From Clostridiales bacterium (GTDB lineage: Bacteria; Bacillota; Clostridia; Peptostreptococcales; Acidaminobacteraceae): a DNA stretch of 64,000 nt. How positions within the stretch are numbered: position 1 is the first letter of the stretch; each line of letters starts with the position of its first letter. Location of the stretch: contig JAEIOD010000006.1 of the NCBI GenBank assembly GCA_016342415.1, forward strand, positions 124,001 through 188,000, read 5' to 3'. The notes beneath the pieces were generated by a model. The model did no database searches, was not told where the DNA came from, and saw nothing but the letters and a program-made list of their open reading frames with translations. The position numbers were made by a program, and so were the translations under genes. This document shows positions 25,749 through 35,406 of the stretch, one piece after another.

Positions 25749-26441
25749 TTATAATGATTTTAACATATCTTTTAAGATCGATACAGAGTTTTTAATCGCT
25801 AGAGGTGCAAATGTTTCATAATCCATATGTGAACCATTGATGGCATTATCAGAGATTGATCTGATGACTACAAATGGCAAGTTATTCAAATAACACACTT
25901 GTCCAATACTAGCGCCTTCCATTTCAACTGCATAAGCATCAAAATGTGTTCCTAAAAACTTTTGTTTTTCAGCTTCTGAAACAAATTGATCACCTGATAT
26001 GATTCTACCTGTATAAGCTTTTGCATCCTTTAAAAAAGTAATCGCTTCTCTTGCTTTTCCTACCAAATCATCATCGCATTTGAAGTCAAATGTTTTAAGT
26101 CTTGGAATTTGTCCTAATGGATCACCAAAGAATCTAACATCCATATCATGTTGAACAAGATTACTTGCTACAACGATATCACCTGGGTAAATATCTTTAT
26201 TTAATCCACCAGCAATACCAACATTAATGATTTTGTCTACTTTGAATTTATCAATCAATATTTGTGTACATACAGCAGCATTTACTTTTCCAATTCCACA
26301 TGTCACAATAACAACTTCTTTATCTAAAAGAACCCCGTGATAAAATGTCATGCTTGCTTTTTCAATTTTTTCTTCAATCATCATTTCATTCTTTAAGATT
26401 TCTACTTCTTCTGACATAGCGCCAATAATTCCTATTTTCAT
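25749..26441 (-). CDS. mtnN: 5'-methylthioadenosine/S-adenosylhomocysteine nucleosidase
   Basis: 230 residues with the MTAN signature: MKIGIIGAMSEEVEIL, VTCGIGKVNAAVCTQILID, VGIAGGLN, ISGDQFV, VEMEGASIGQVCYLNNLPFV and RSISDNA. The catalytic Asp sits in SDNA and Glu in EMEGA. It cleaves MTA and SAH to adenine and a thioribose product in methyl-group recycling. It overlaps the upstream MFS gene by four bases (ATGA), implying coupled translation and perhaps transport of a related nucleoside. Confidence 0.92.
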   Translation of the reverse strand: MKIGIIGAMSEEVEILKNEMMIEEKIEKASMTFYHGVLLDKEVVIVTCGIGKVNAAVCTQILIDKFKVDKIINVGIAGGLNKDIYPGDIVVASNLVQHDMDVRFFGDPLGQIPRLKTFDFKCDDDLVGKAREAITFLKDAKAYTGRIISGDQFVSEAEKQKFLGTHFDAYAVEMEGASIGQVCYLNNLPFVVIRSISDNAINGSHMDYETFAPLAIKNSVSILKDMLKSL

Positions 26442-27619
26442 ACAACCACTCCTTCTAATTCTGTTCTTTTATGTTCAACACGTTTCATCTCAAATCCAAT
26501 TGCTATAAATAATGACAGTGCTATAGCCAATGATATCGGAATTGAGAAATACGATAATCTCACACCAATATTATCATTTAGATACCCAACAAAGTATCCA
26601 GATATCATATTTACAAGAGATGCTACCATACTCACTATTGAAACCACTCTCATTGCATTGTGTTCAAATACTTTCTGAATCACCAACATGGCAGTTGGAT
26701 AAACGATTGAGAAGAATATTCCTGATAACGACAACAGTAATAATGTGGATTCGTTCACAAGACCTATACTATAAGTGACGAGTGCTATAAAAAGACATAT
26801 TGTAATACCTTTTAGATAACCGATTTTTTCGAGTAAATACCCACCAAACAGTCTACCGATTGCCAACATTCCAAAGAACAAGGCGACGTATTTCGAAGCT
26901 TGGTCGGCATCGTAATCATACATTTCACTTAGATAATTTAATAACCAGTTTGCCGTTTGAATTTCAGCTGCGATATAAAATCCCAATCCCAGACAAAACA
27001 TCAGAATTAGAGGTTTTTCATATTCGTGAATCATTTCAAGATGTCTTGAAGTTATTTCCCGTTTGGGCATTTCTACAAAACTGTATACGATGATTGCGAT
27101 CACATATAAAACTGTAAATCCTAAAAAGATATGTCGCCAATTGACACCATGGCTGATCATATAACCAGCAACTCTTTGTGTAAGCGTTGCGCCAAGTCCA
27201 TAGAAGAAATGTAGCATATTGATGACAACACTGATATAGACCACTTTAATGGCAGGTACAATGGTATTTAATCCCAGTACAACAAATCCAATACCTATGG
27301 TTAAAACAACATAACCAAGAACTAGATGAATATATGTCTGTGCAAATGATGTACCAAAGAAACCAAGACCAGATATAATCATGCCCATAATCGAGAGTTG
27401 TTTTTGATTCATCACTCGAGATACTTTCCCTGCAAAGTATGTACCGACGATATACGCTAAGGTAGAGACGAATAAAAATCTACCGATTTGGGTATTCGTG
27501 ATATTAAAATCCAATTTGAAAGTAGGGATTAAAATACCTCTGATACTTTCAGTAATTGCCATAATCAACATTACAAAAAATGAGGCAACAATGGCATATA
27601 TTTTATGACTTTTTTTCAT
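26438..27619 (-). CDS. MFS transporter (FHS/nucleoside-like)
   Basis: 393 residues, 12 predicted helices in two halves, with FAGKVSRVMNQKQLSIMGM as the loop 2-3 motif and FGGYLLEKIGYLKG in the second half. It resembles the FHS and NNP-like single-family carriers rather than drug exporters. The start ATG 27619 has AAGGAG five bases away; an earlier in-frame ATG has none. Translationally coupled to mtnN, so a nucleoside or methylthio compound is a reasonable guess. Confidence 0.8.
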   Translation of the reverse strand: MKKSHKIYAIVASFFVMLIMAITESIRGILIPTFKLDFNITNTQIGRFLFVSTLAYIVGTYFAGKVSRVMNQKQLSIMGMIISGLGFFGTSFAQTYIHLVLGYVVLTIGIGFVVLGLNTIVPAIKVVYISVVINMLHFFYGLGATLTQRVAGYMISHGVNWRHIFLGFTVLYVIAIIVYSFVEMPKREITSRHLEMIHEYEKPLILMFCLGLGFYIAAEIQTANWLLNYLSEMYDYDADQASKYVALFFGMLAIGRLFGGYLLEKIGYLKGITICLFIALVTYSIGLVNESTLLLLSLSGIFFSIVYPTAMLVIQKVFEHNAMRVVSIVSMVASLVNMISGYFVGYLNDNIGVRLSYFSIPISLAIALSLFIAIGFEMKRVEHKRTELEGVVV

Positions 27620-27797
27620 AAGTTCTCCTTCAACTGATTTCTCATATATCATACGTGTTTACTGCAAAACAATCAACAGTAACTTATCTATTTGTCTAAA
27701 AAAAGCAATGCATTACTGTTACTCTTTACAAAAAAAAGTGCATTCATTTGAAAGCGTTAACAGACCGTTGTATAATGAAGCAAAGAAAGAAGGTCTT

Positions 27798-28379
27798 ATG
27801 AAACTATTACTGATCTCTGATACGATTTCTCCTATTTTATATGAACACTTTAATCCAGAAAGATTTAAAGATATTGATTTGATACTATCAGCTGGTGATT
27901 TAAGTGCCAAATATTTAATGTTTCTAACAACAGCACTAAAAAAACCACTACTCTATGTCCACGGCAATCACGATCATCATTATTCTGAAAAACCACCTTT
28001 AGGATGTATTTGTATAGAAGATGAGGTTTATGAACATAAAGGCTTAAGAATCGCCGGTATTGGCGGATGTATGGAGTATCGTGGTGGTCAACATCAATAT
28101 ACGGAAAAACAAATGATCAAGAAAATAAAAAAAAATAAAAAAGCCTTTAAAAAAGGCTTTGATATCCTATTAACCCATTCTCCAGCGTTCGGTTTAGGAG
28201 ATGGAGAGGATATAGCTCATGTTGGATTTCAAGTCTTCCATGATGTACTTGAACAGTATCAGCCCAAATATATGATTCATGGACATCAACATCTAAACTA
28301 CAAGAATCAGGAACGTATCATAAAACATAATAACACGACCATCATCAATGCATATGGTTATTATATCTTAGATGTTTAA
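27798..28379 (+). CDS. Metallophosphoesterase (YfcE-like)
   Basis: 193 residues with LLISDTISPILYEHF (Asp1), LSAGDLSAKYL (GDxx), YVHGNHDHHY (GNHD), LLTHSPAFG and MIHGHQHL (GHxH). The usual first-motif His (DxH) reads DTI. A cytoplasmic phosphodiesterase or phosphatase; substrate unknown. The ATG at 27798 is preceded by AAGGT at four bases and begins the domain; upstream in-frame codons carry no homology. It converges on the BMP gene with overlapping stops. Confidence 0.82.
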   Translation: MKLLLISDTISPILYEHFNPERFKDIDLILSAGDLSAKYLMFLTTALKKPLLYVHGNHDHHYSEKPPLGCICIEDEVYEHKGLRIAGIGGCMEYRGGQHQYTEKQMIKKIKKNKKAFKKGFDILLTHSPAFGLGDGEDIAHVGFQVFHDVLEQYQPKYMIHGHQHLNYKNQERIIKHNNTTIINAYGYYILDV

Positions 28380-28390
28380 ACATCTAAGAT
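28365..28390. terminator. 26-bp perfect palindrome over two convergent stop codons
   Basis: ATCTTAGATGTTT/AAACATCTAAGAT spans both stops, followed by TTTTT on the plus strand. Because it is a perfect palindrome, both proteins end with the same residues Ile-Leu-Asp-Val. Confidence 0.75.
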
Positions 28391-30277
28391 TTTTACATTT
28401 GAGACATACCAATCCATTTCAATAATTTCCGTTGCTGATAAAACGCGTTCATCAAATACTCTTATAACGCCAGCTTGATCTTTTAGTGGACCATTAAACG
28501 GTCGGAATTGATCCGTACTAATTAATCGTTTCATTAAGTTCACTAACTTTCTCGTTTCAGTTGGTACAATATTTTCATTCATATAAATATCAATACAACC
28601 AGATTCAAGTCCCCACCAGAAGTTGATTAATTTTGTACTCTTAGTGTTTTTTACGATTCTACTATAAGAGCCATTTAACATAGTGTTTATAATCTTAGTA
28701 TAAAACACATCCCATTTCCATATTGGTGCTGCAAGGTAATCTTCTAATGTCTTTGTTTCAGTGTTGACTGAACACAGCATCGAAGTGATACCATATGGTT
28801 TGGTAGCGGTTCTTGAAAGCATATTGTTTTTACTACTGATATAATCCGCACCCTCTCCTATTAAGGATTTGATTTTCTTTTCATTGTCTTTTGGTGAATT
28901 CCAAACACCAGTATATGCCACTTTAACAATTGCATTTGGATTAACCATCTTAGCACCAATTGCATAAGCATTGATACATGATATCGTATCTGGTGTAGGA
29001 CTTGCAGCAGTATATCCAATGATATTGCTATTGGTCATAGAACCTGCAATCATACCAGTTAAAAATCTCGTTTCAAAAGAACGACCATAATAACTCGACA
29101 TGTGAACATAAGGTCTGCTCCCAGAACAGTTGAAAAATTTTACTTTATCGTATAAAAGAGCAGCACTCAACGTTGCTTTTCTATGTGTAACAGCAGTAGT
29201 GAAAATGGCTTGATAATTATTTTGAACCAATTCGTCAATGAGAGCCTTTAATTGATCATCGTCTTGGATATTTTCAAATGATTTAGTTTCAATATTGTCT
29301 TTAAATGTTTCCTCAACAGCCAAACGGCCCAACTCATGCGAATATGACCATCCCGATTCTTCTATTTTCTTTGCATATATAAATGCTATTTTCATTTTTT
29401 TACCCATCAAACCTGAAAAAGATTCCAACAAAGTCGTTTTTTCAAGATCTGTTGAACGGGCTTTTATTTCCATTGATTCTTCTACATCTGAACTCACCAG
29501 TTCTCTGATCAGTTGAGGCATTACTTCTCTTGTTTTATTAACATCAAGAATCAATGGCAAGTCGTAAATCTTAATAAAAAGTAAAAACGCATCAGCAGTT
29601 GTTACCTGCACAGCATCCCCACCGAGTTCTTTGTAAATTTTTCTAAAAGGTAAATAAACTTCATGATAGAAATGTTTGTACTTGTCATTGTAAAATCCCA
29701 ATTCAGGATTATATGATGATAACGCTTCGTCTAGCTCATCATAATCGTTTGGATCTGATAACCACAATTGATTCAATTGAGTCTCTCGATTAAACTCTAA
29801 GAATCTATAATACAATCTCACATCTTTATCATACTCATCATACTTTGGAATAAGTCTTAAAATTTGACCTCTGATAGCAGAGGCTCCAAAATGTTTTAAA
29901 ACACTCACTCTTTTATTACCTTCTATAACATAGAAGAAATTCATATATTCATAAACCTTAATTGGATCTCGTATACCTTCATCCAAATGAGCTTCACATA
30001 AAGTAATCCACTTTGATGCAAATTCTGAGTTCGGACCTTCTAGTGGCATGAAACTTTTTGAAAATGACATGCGCCTAAAATTAGAGTATGTTCCTTTGAT
30101 TTTCTTTAAAGGAATTTCCATTTCTCCTAAGTCGACAGTTGTCATAATATCAATATCCACTATTAAACCATCCAAAGAAGTCAGATGCCCAGATTTACCT
30201 CTTGCTTTTCTACGATTGTACTCCTTTTTCCCTTTTGCTCTTGCATCGTTATACAATTCTTTTAAATTTTCGTACAT
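28376..30277 (-). CDS. Cytoplasmic BMP-type nucleoside-binding protein with N-terminal ParB-like domain
   Basis: 633 residues with no signal peptide. Residues 40-200 contain a ParB/sulfiredoxin-like segment (IKVYEYMNFFYVIEGNKRVS, then VLKHFGA, as in ParB GxRRxxA). From about residue 300 a BMP/Med-type periplasmic binding fold begins (MKIAFIYAKKIEESGWSYSH, FTTAVTHRKATL, FETRFLTGMIAGSMTNSNII, INAYAIGAKMVNP, KVAYTGVWNSP). BMP proteins bind nucleosides outside the membrane; here the domain stays inside, so a ligand-responsive regulator is likely. SD GAGGTGA precedes the start. Monocistronic. Confidence 0.78.
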   Translation of the reverse strand: MYENLKELYNDARAKGKKEYNRRKARGKSGHLTSLDGLIVDIDIMTTVDLGEMEIPLKKIKGTYSNFRRMSFSKSFMPLEGPNSEFASKWITLCEAHLDEGIRDPIKVYEYMNFFYVIEGNKRVSVLKHFGASAIRGQILRLIPKYDEYDKDVRLYYRFLEFNRETQLNQLWLSDPNDYDELDEALSSYNPELGFYNDKYKHFYHEVYLPFRKIYKELGGDAVQVTTADAFLLFIKIYDLPLILDVNKTREVMPQLIRELVSSDVEESMEIKARSTDLEKTTLLESFSGLMGKKMKIAFIYAKKIEESGWSYSHELGRLAVEETFKDNIETKSFENIQDDDQLKALIDELVQNNYQAIFTTAVTHRKATLSAALLYDKVKFFNCSGSRPYVHMSSYYGRSFETRFLTGMIAGSMTNSNIIGYTAASPTPDTISCINAYAIGAKMVNPNAIVKVAYTGVWNSPKDNEKKIKSLIGEGADYISSKNNMLSRTATKPYGITSMLCSVNTETKTLEDYLAAPIWKWDVFYTKIINTMLNGSYSRIVKNTKSTKLINFWWGLESGCIDIYMNENIVPTETRKLVNLMKRLISTDQFRPFNGPLKDQAGVIRVFDERVLSATEIIEMDWYVSNVKILDV

Positions 30278-30390
30278 AAAATCACCTCAATACTAGTATA
30301 GGGTCAACTTACCATAAATCCAAAGTTTTTCTTGTGGTTTCGAATTATTTCATAAAGACTTCATAAGTATACCCAATAAAATCAAAGAAA

Positions 30391-30411
30391 AACGAAGGCT
30401 TGGCCTTCGTT
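30391..30411 (-). terminator. Terminator of the NADH oxidase gene
   Basis: AACGAAGGC/GCCTTCGTT with a three-base loop lies seven bases past the stop. TTTTTC follows on the minus strand. Confidence 0.9.
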
Positions 30412-30417
30412 AGAGTG

Positions 30418-31740
30418 TTATGCATTTAAACCTGCAACATTCAGGAAATTCCATGGTTTGTTATAATGTGGTTGGAAGAAGAAATCAACATATGCCAGTT
30501 CATCTATTGTCATCTTGTTTTGTATCACAACCGACATGGTGTTAATTGATTGAGTCAAATCCTCATCTGAAATCAATTGTGCACCTAAAACAATTCTTGA
30601 AGTCTTGTTATAAACCACTTTAAAAGTTACTTCAGAATAGGTTGGCATAAATTCCGGACGCCAGTTTTCTTTAATCAAGACAACTTCTACATCCAAACCT
30701 TTTTCTTTAGCAGTTAATTCCGTTAAACCAGTTGAAGCAATATTATGATTGTAAATCTTAATCCCCGACGTCCCTTGAGTACCCATATATCTTGCTGTAT
30801 CTTTTTTTAAGTTTTTAGCAACAATCGTACCCATTCTCACAGCGTTTGTAGCCAGTGGAATATATGCATTCTCACCTGTTGGATTGTAAATGACAGCACA
30901 ACTGTCACCCGCTGCAAATACATCTGGATGACTTGTATGCATATACTCGTCAATGACAATTGCACCACTTGGCAACATATCGATTTGGCCTTTTAGAAGA
31001 CCTGTATTTGGTTTGAAACCTATACATAAGACAACTAAATCAGTATCATAAGTCCCTTTATCAGTCACAACTCGTTCAACAGCCTCTTGACCTTCAAATC
31101 TAGAAACGCATTGACCTAAAGCAAGTGTCACACCTTTGTCTTCGAATGACTTTTGTGCTGGTGCTGTAAATTCCGGATCTAAGTACTTTGGTAAAATTCT
31201 ATCTTGTGCATCAATTAAAGTAACATTCTTGCCTAACATTTCAAATGCTTCTACCAGTTCCACACCGATATATCCCGCACCAACAACTGTGATATTCTCA
31301 ACTTGTTTGGCTTTTTCAATAATCACTTTAGCATGATCATAATTTTTACATAATACGATATTTTCTTTTTCAATACCTTCAATTGGTGGTTGTATAGGCC
31401 ATGAGCCAGTTGTCACAATCAACTTATCAAATGTATCTTCAAAGGTTTCATTTGTTTCCAAGTTTTTAATGGTTACTTTCTTCTCTTTTACATTAACATC
31501 CAGTACATCATGCTTCATTTTTGTTGTCACACCCAAATCAGCAAGTGCTTCTGGTGATGAATAGAATAAACCTTGTGGATCTTTAACCACATCAGCTACA
31601 TGTAGTGCTATACCACATGATAAAAATGATATATTGTCGTTTCTTTCATATACTGTAATATTGATATCTTTATATAAGTTTGCTGCATTGACAATTGCTG
31701 CTGTACCAGCATGTGTACAGCCTATTACGATTACTTTCAT
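30418..31740 (-). CDS. nox: NADH oxidase (H2O-forming, FAD-dependent)
   Basis: 440 residues with the pyridine nucleotide-disulfide oxidoreductase plan: FAD motif VIGCTHAGTAAI, redox Cys in SFLSCGIAL (Cys42), TTGSWP, NADH motif TVVGAGYIGVELVEA, and DVFAAGDSCAV. The single Cys at this position and the C-terminal dimer domain fit NADH oxidase or CoA-disulfide reductase; the GCTHAGT start favours Nox. It reduces oxygen with NADH, protecting an anaerobe and re-oxidising NADH. A Rex-like operator covers its promoter. Confidence 0.87.
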   Translation of the reverse strand: MKVIVIGCTHAGTAAIVNAANLYKDINITVYERNDNISFLSCGIALHVADVVKDPQGLFYSSPEALADLGVTTKMKHDVLDVNVKEKKVTIKNLETNETFEDTFDKLIVTTGSWPIQPPIEGIEKENIVLCKNYDHAKVIIEKAKQVENITVVGAGYIGVELVEAFEMLGKNVTLIDAQDRILPKYLDPEFTAPAQKSFEDKGVTLALGQCVSRFEGQEAVERVVTDKGTYDTDLVVLCIGFKPNTGLLKGQIDMLPSGAIVIDEYMHTSHPDVFAAGDSCAVIYNPTGENAYIPLATNAVRMGTIVAKNLKKDTARYMGTQGTSGIKIYNHNIASTGLTELTAKEKGLDVEVVLIKENWRPEFMPTYSEVTFKVVYNKTSRIVLGAQLISDEDLTQSINTMSVVIQNKMTIDELAYVDFFFQPHYNKPWNFLNVAGLNA

Positions 31741-31770
31741 AAATCCTCCTAATTTGTAATGATTATAAAT

Positions 31771-31816
31771 TTGTTATCTATATAACAATCTTAGTTTAAT
31801 TTTTAACAATTGTCAA
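31771..31816 (-). promoter_or_regulatory. nox promoter with Rex-like operator
   Basis: On the minus strand TTGACA (31811-31816), a 17-base spacer and TAAGAT (31788-31793) form a promoter. TTGTTATCTATATAACAA (31771-31788), an 18-bp inverted repeat TTGTTA-N6-TAACAA, touches its -10 and matches the Rex operator consensus. Rex represses when NADH/NAD is low, which suits nox. Confidence 0.7.
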
Positions 31817-32750
31817 TGTTTTTATTCTATTTTAGTATACTTTGATTGATAAACATGCAAATTGAATCTTAAATGACATTCGCATACATATACAACTTTC
31901 TTAACTGATCATTCAGAGTGAAATTTATACTCATAAACAAAGTAATCCTTCAGCGTGTTATGAGGAGTCACATGTAATCAAATTGATTTGATAAAAAAAA
32001 GACCTGTAGCTTTAAACTGCTCCTCAGAGTTAATTTTTTCGATTTATATGGATTTCTTTTCATAATCATCTACAACTAGTGCAAATTTTTCATTCTTGAT
32101 TATAAATATACCCACATCATAAAATACTGTAGTTCACATTATCATAGAATATATAATTCGTATAAAATCACTGTCTAACAATGCCTTCTTTGGTCATACC
32201 AGCCTTTATTCCAATATGCTTGATTTAAAACATAACCTATTTGGATTTAATGGTTTTTTTGACTTTAAAGAAGCTTCTCCAGTTAATAAAGTTACTTGTC
32301 CACTCTATGGTGCTAAATTAATTGCACCTGCTTTTTTAGTTACACAAGAAATATGAATGCCTTTGAAAACGGCTTAAATACCTGTCATACTATTTTATAT
32401 TTAAAGACTCATCTGTAAATCTTGTAGCTGTACACATGCCATTTTTTTGATTCTCTTATTCCTTTTGGATCTTATGCTTTATCATTTCGCATATATTATA
32501 TCGTATAATATGCAGAATACTTAATTGGTATGCAGTTTAATTTACCAAACAAATCAGTGGATAGAGAACTAGAATCAAATCGATCCCATCTGAGCCAACT
32601 GAACTTATTAATGATAGCATTAGCAAAAAACGCAGATTTCCGGACAAATAAATTTTTAGTGATAATGAATTATAAATGCATATAATGGGTATTGATGTTA
32701 CAGAATACTTGTTGAAGTTGGAATTATAAATAATATAACTGGGAGGAAAC
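31817..32750. other. Long intergenic region with a possible decayed gene
   Basis: At about 32120-32355 on the plus strand a start-less open frame reads like protein (SNMLDLKHNLFGFNGFFDFK, then CPLYGAKLIAPAFLVTQEI) and ends in TGA. I do not recognise it and call it only a possible remnant. The rest shows no gene; the last 60 bases are the leader of the TspO-like gene. Confidence 0.35.
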
Positions 32751-33539
32751 ATGATAGCTAAAAGAAAAGAATGGATCAACGGAATATTATTATTATTGAC
32801 ATTAATGGTAAACGCGATGGGGGCATTTGGTCTTATAAATAACCTGTCGCAAAAGGAAGTGTCAGATATGTATCAAACACTAATCACACCTTCACCTTCT
32901 ACCTTTAGCATTTGGAGTGTTATTTACACCTTATTAATTATTTCAATTGTAGTAATGATTATTAAGAAGGAGGATACATACTTTAATAAAGCAACTGAAG
33001 AAATAAGTTATTTGTTTTGGATCTCATGCGCTTTAAATATCATTTGGATTGTAAGTTTCTCTTACAATTTTATCGGATTGTCGACAATTTTTATACTTGC
33101 GTTCTCGATAGTTATGGTATTAATAGTACAGGTTATCGGTAAAATTCAAACTCAAAACCGATTCTTACTCCCTATCACTTTTGGCTTATACGCTGGATGG
33201 CTTTTCATTGCAACCGTTGTGAATATTGCAGCCTGGTTGGTTAAGATTAAGTGGGGCGGATTAGGAATTTCACCAGAAATATGGAGTTGTGTCATTTTAC
33301 TTGTGGCTATAGCTTTTTCATCAATTGTCCTATTAAAGACACAAAATGCTATATTCCCACTACCGATTGCATGGGCCTACTTCGGAATCTATAATTTTTT
33401 AAATGCATCAGATGGTTTTGACGGTGCTTACAAAATATTACCTATTATAGCATTAATAGGAGTTGTACTTTTAATTGGCATGTCTGCTATACAATTATAT
33501 AAAAACAAGTACGCTATTATGCCTAAGATTAAAGCATAA
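32751..33539 (+). CDS. TspO/MBR-related tryptophan-rich membrane protein
   Basis: 262 residues, seven predicted membrane helices. PSPSTFSIWSVIYTLL and FGLYAGWLFIATVVNIAAWL with WGGLGISPEIW fit the longer bacterial relatives of TspO/peripheral benzodiazepine receptor (classic TspO has five helices and about 160 residues). Proposed ligands of the family are porphyrins and lipids; no function can be assigned here. SD GGGAGGAAAC. Monocistronic. Confidence 0.75.
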   Translation: MIAKRKEWINGILLLLTLMVNAMGAFGLINNLSQKEVSDMYQTLITPSPSTFSIWSVIYTLLIISIVVMIIKKEDTYFNKATEEISYLFWISCALNIIWIVSFSYNFIGLSTIFILAFSIVMVLIVQVIGKIQTQNRFLLPITFGLYAGWLFIATVVNIAAWLVKIKWGGLGISPEIWSCVILLVAIAFSSIVLLKTQNAIFPLPIAWAYFGIYNFLNASDGFDGAYKILPIIALIGVVLLIGMSAIQLYKNKYAIMPKIKA

Positions 33540-33718
33540 AAAAGCTCTCCTGAGATGATATCTTTTTTACAATATACACTTTTAGTGAAAATATTTACTA
33601 TGTATTATCATACAAATCAGTCAATTTACATCTCCAGAATATCCAGCATTATTTGCCTATCCGTAGCAATATGGTAACTTAATATGATATAGTCTTGTAA
33701 AGTAATTTGGAGGATCGT

Positions 33719-34120
33719 ATGGAAGTAAAATTTTATGAAAGTGATCAGATTGATGATGCTCAATTGAAAGTTGCAGTAATCGTTTCCAAATATAAAGATA
33801 AATGGATATTTTGAAAAAACAAAACTAGAAGTTGGGAAATACCCGGAGGACATAGAGAAGAAGGCGAAACTATTATTGATACTGCAAAACGAGAGTTGTT
33901 TGAAGAAACAGGTGCCAAGGATTTTGATTTAACACCTGTGTGCGTATACTCAATCAATAGTTATGGTTTACTTCTATACGCGGATGTAAAGGAATTAGGT
34001 CATTTTCCAGAATCCGAGATTGAAAAAATTGATTTTTTTGATAAGTTACCTAACGACCTTTCATTTCCTTTGTTTCATCCAAAACACTTTAACAAAGTAA
34101 GAGAAGTATTAAATATTTAG
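33719..34120 (+). pseudogene. NUDIX hydrolase interrupted by an in-frame TGA
   Basis: With TTGGAGG ahead, the frame starts MEVKFYESDQ, reaches KDKWIF, meets TGA at 33812-33814, then continues KNKTRSWEIPGGHREEGE with an intact Nudix box (AKRELFEETGA) to 134 codons. Relatives have a Cys or Val at the TGA position. A GTG/TTG restart is not obvious. Probably a recent nonsense mutation or a sequence error; I see no convincing SECIS element. Confidence 0.7.
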
Positions 34121-34385
34121 AAAGATATCAGCAAAGCGGAATTTATGATAACTCTGAATGTTATTCACGATTTCTTTGATAATTAATTGTCTTTCTAATT
34201 TTATATCTATTGAATCTGACTCATGCTAGACTTATTATACAGATCCAAAATAAGAAGAAAAATATAAATCTAAAAAGGCCTCCTTACAGTAAACTGGGGA
34301 TGCCTTTCTTATTTGTTTACAATATGTTGAAACTAACCACAACAATTGAATTCCTTAATCTCAATTTCAACATGAGATCCTTAAT

Positions 34386-34748
34386 TTAATTGTCTTGCTT
34401 TTTATATGCAACTCCATCAAGCATACAAAGACAATCATCCGATACAAAATCTGTAGTTGAAGTCATTCTTGCTGGGAATCCATTTTTAAAGTATTTATAG
34501 AATACATCTCTCGCACTTCTAAAATCGTCAATATTTTTTAAGTATAAATTTATTTGCACTATGTCATCAAATGATGCTCCTACGGACTGTAAAGTTTTCC
34601 CTAAACTTTCGAAACTCGCCTCCATCTGATAGACTATGTTATCTGAATCATGACCACCTGCATGATGTGCAAGATAAATATAATCTCCTGCTACCACACA
34701 AGACGAACAAGTATCATCCCCACAGTTTGTTTCCATTCTCTTTATCAT
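34386..34748 (-). CDS. RidA/YjgF/UK114-family protein
   Basis: 120 residues; the chorismate-mutase-like RidA fold is shown by GDYIYLAHHAGG, FESLGKTLQSVGASFDDIVQ, NLYLKNIDDF and FPARMTSTT with the Arg that binds the imine carboxylate. RidA proteins hydrolyse reactive enamines and imines. The usual C-terminal IEIxxIA is altered (LCMLDGVAY). Start at 34748: GGGGGGATCT precedes this ATG. Monocistronic. Confidence 0.82.
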   Translation of the reverse strand: MIKRMETNCGDDTCSSCVVAGDYIYLAHHAGGHDSDNIVYQMEASFESLGKTLQSVGASFDDIVQINLYLKNIDDFRSARDVFYKYFKNGFPARMTSTTDFVSDDCLCMLDGVAYKKQDN

Positions 34749-35055
34749 CTCAGATCCCCCCATATATTTCTAGTAAATAAATAATGTACAATATTATCAT
34801 ATTACACAGAATATACGTTTGCAATCGTAACTTCTAAGTAAAGCTGCTGCCACAACTAAAATAGCGAATCCATTTTCTACCGATTAAAGCTAAAATGGTC
34901 CACTATTTAAACTTACATGTACAAGAAACCAAATTTTGTTGTGACTTTAATATTGAAATGTAAAACATTCCTCTTCAATTTCAGTGTTGATTCTCAACTA
35001 TTAACTGTGTTAACTCAAATCATATCTCACATCGCGTCCAAGCAATCACCTTAAC

Positions 35056-35406
35056 CTATGATTCATGAGAATACTCAAATTGTTCCATCAAGATTTTGGC
35101 ATCTTCTAACTGATCACTCGACACAAAAATTGAAGTTCCATCTGTACAAGGTTCCATAAGCAGAGTCTTGTAAGGGCCATTGCCTTCGTAATGAACATAA
35201 GTCTCTATTCCATTGGAATTCAGGTAAGCTGTAAATACATCTGCTTCAACATTGTCGTAAATATGTGTCAACACCTCAAAATCTCCACTCACCATATCAT
35301 CAAAGTCATGACCAGAGACATCAACATCTGATAAGGAAGCACCACATTTAGGACAAGTTTCAATTGTATCTTCACACTCTAGCTCACATATATTGCACCA
35401 TTTCAT
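35056..35406 (-). CDS. Zinc-ribbon DUF2007-type small protein
   Basis: 116 residues. Two Cys pairs (CNICELEC, CPKC) form a zinc ribbon, followed by a DUF2007-like fold (FEVLTHIYDNVEADVFTAYL, then GTSIFVSSDQLEDAKILMEQ), a PII-related putative signal-transducing domain. Cytoplasmic; partner unknown. SD GAGGT. Nothing else is coded in 34749-35055. Confidence 0.72.
   Translation of the reverse strand: MKWCNICELECEDTIETCPKCGASLSDVDVSGHDFDDMVSGDFEVLTHIYDNVEADVFTAYLNSNGIETYVHYEGNGPYKTLLMEPCTDGTSIFVSSDQLEDAKILMEQFEYSHES

Noticed and set aside
28091..28160. A/T-rich repeat in the metallophosphoesterase gene as regulatory site
   Set aside because: It is simply a lysine-rich coding stretch (KKIKKNKKAFKKG).
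33812..33814. Genetic code change (TGA read as an amino acid)
   Set aside because: All intact genes avoid internal TGA and several end with it (for example hisF, hisA, hisH, mtnN partner MFS).
33812..33860. SECIS element after the NUDIX TGA
   Set aside because: Only a weak four-base stem (TGGG/ACCC) is present with no suitable apical loop.
34840..34965. Transposase tail (VHYLNLHVQETKF)
   Set aside because: Too short and without flanking repeats; may be chance.
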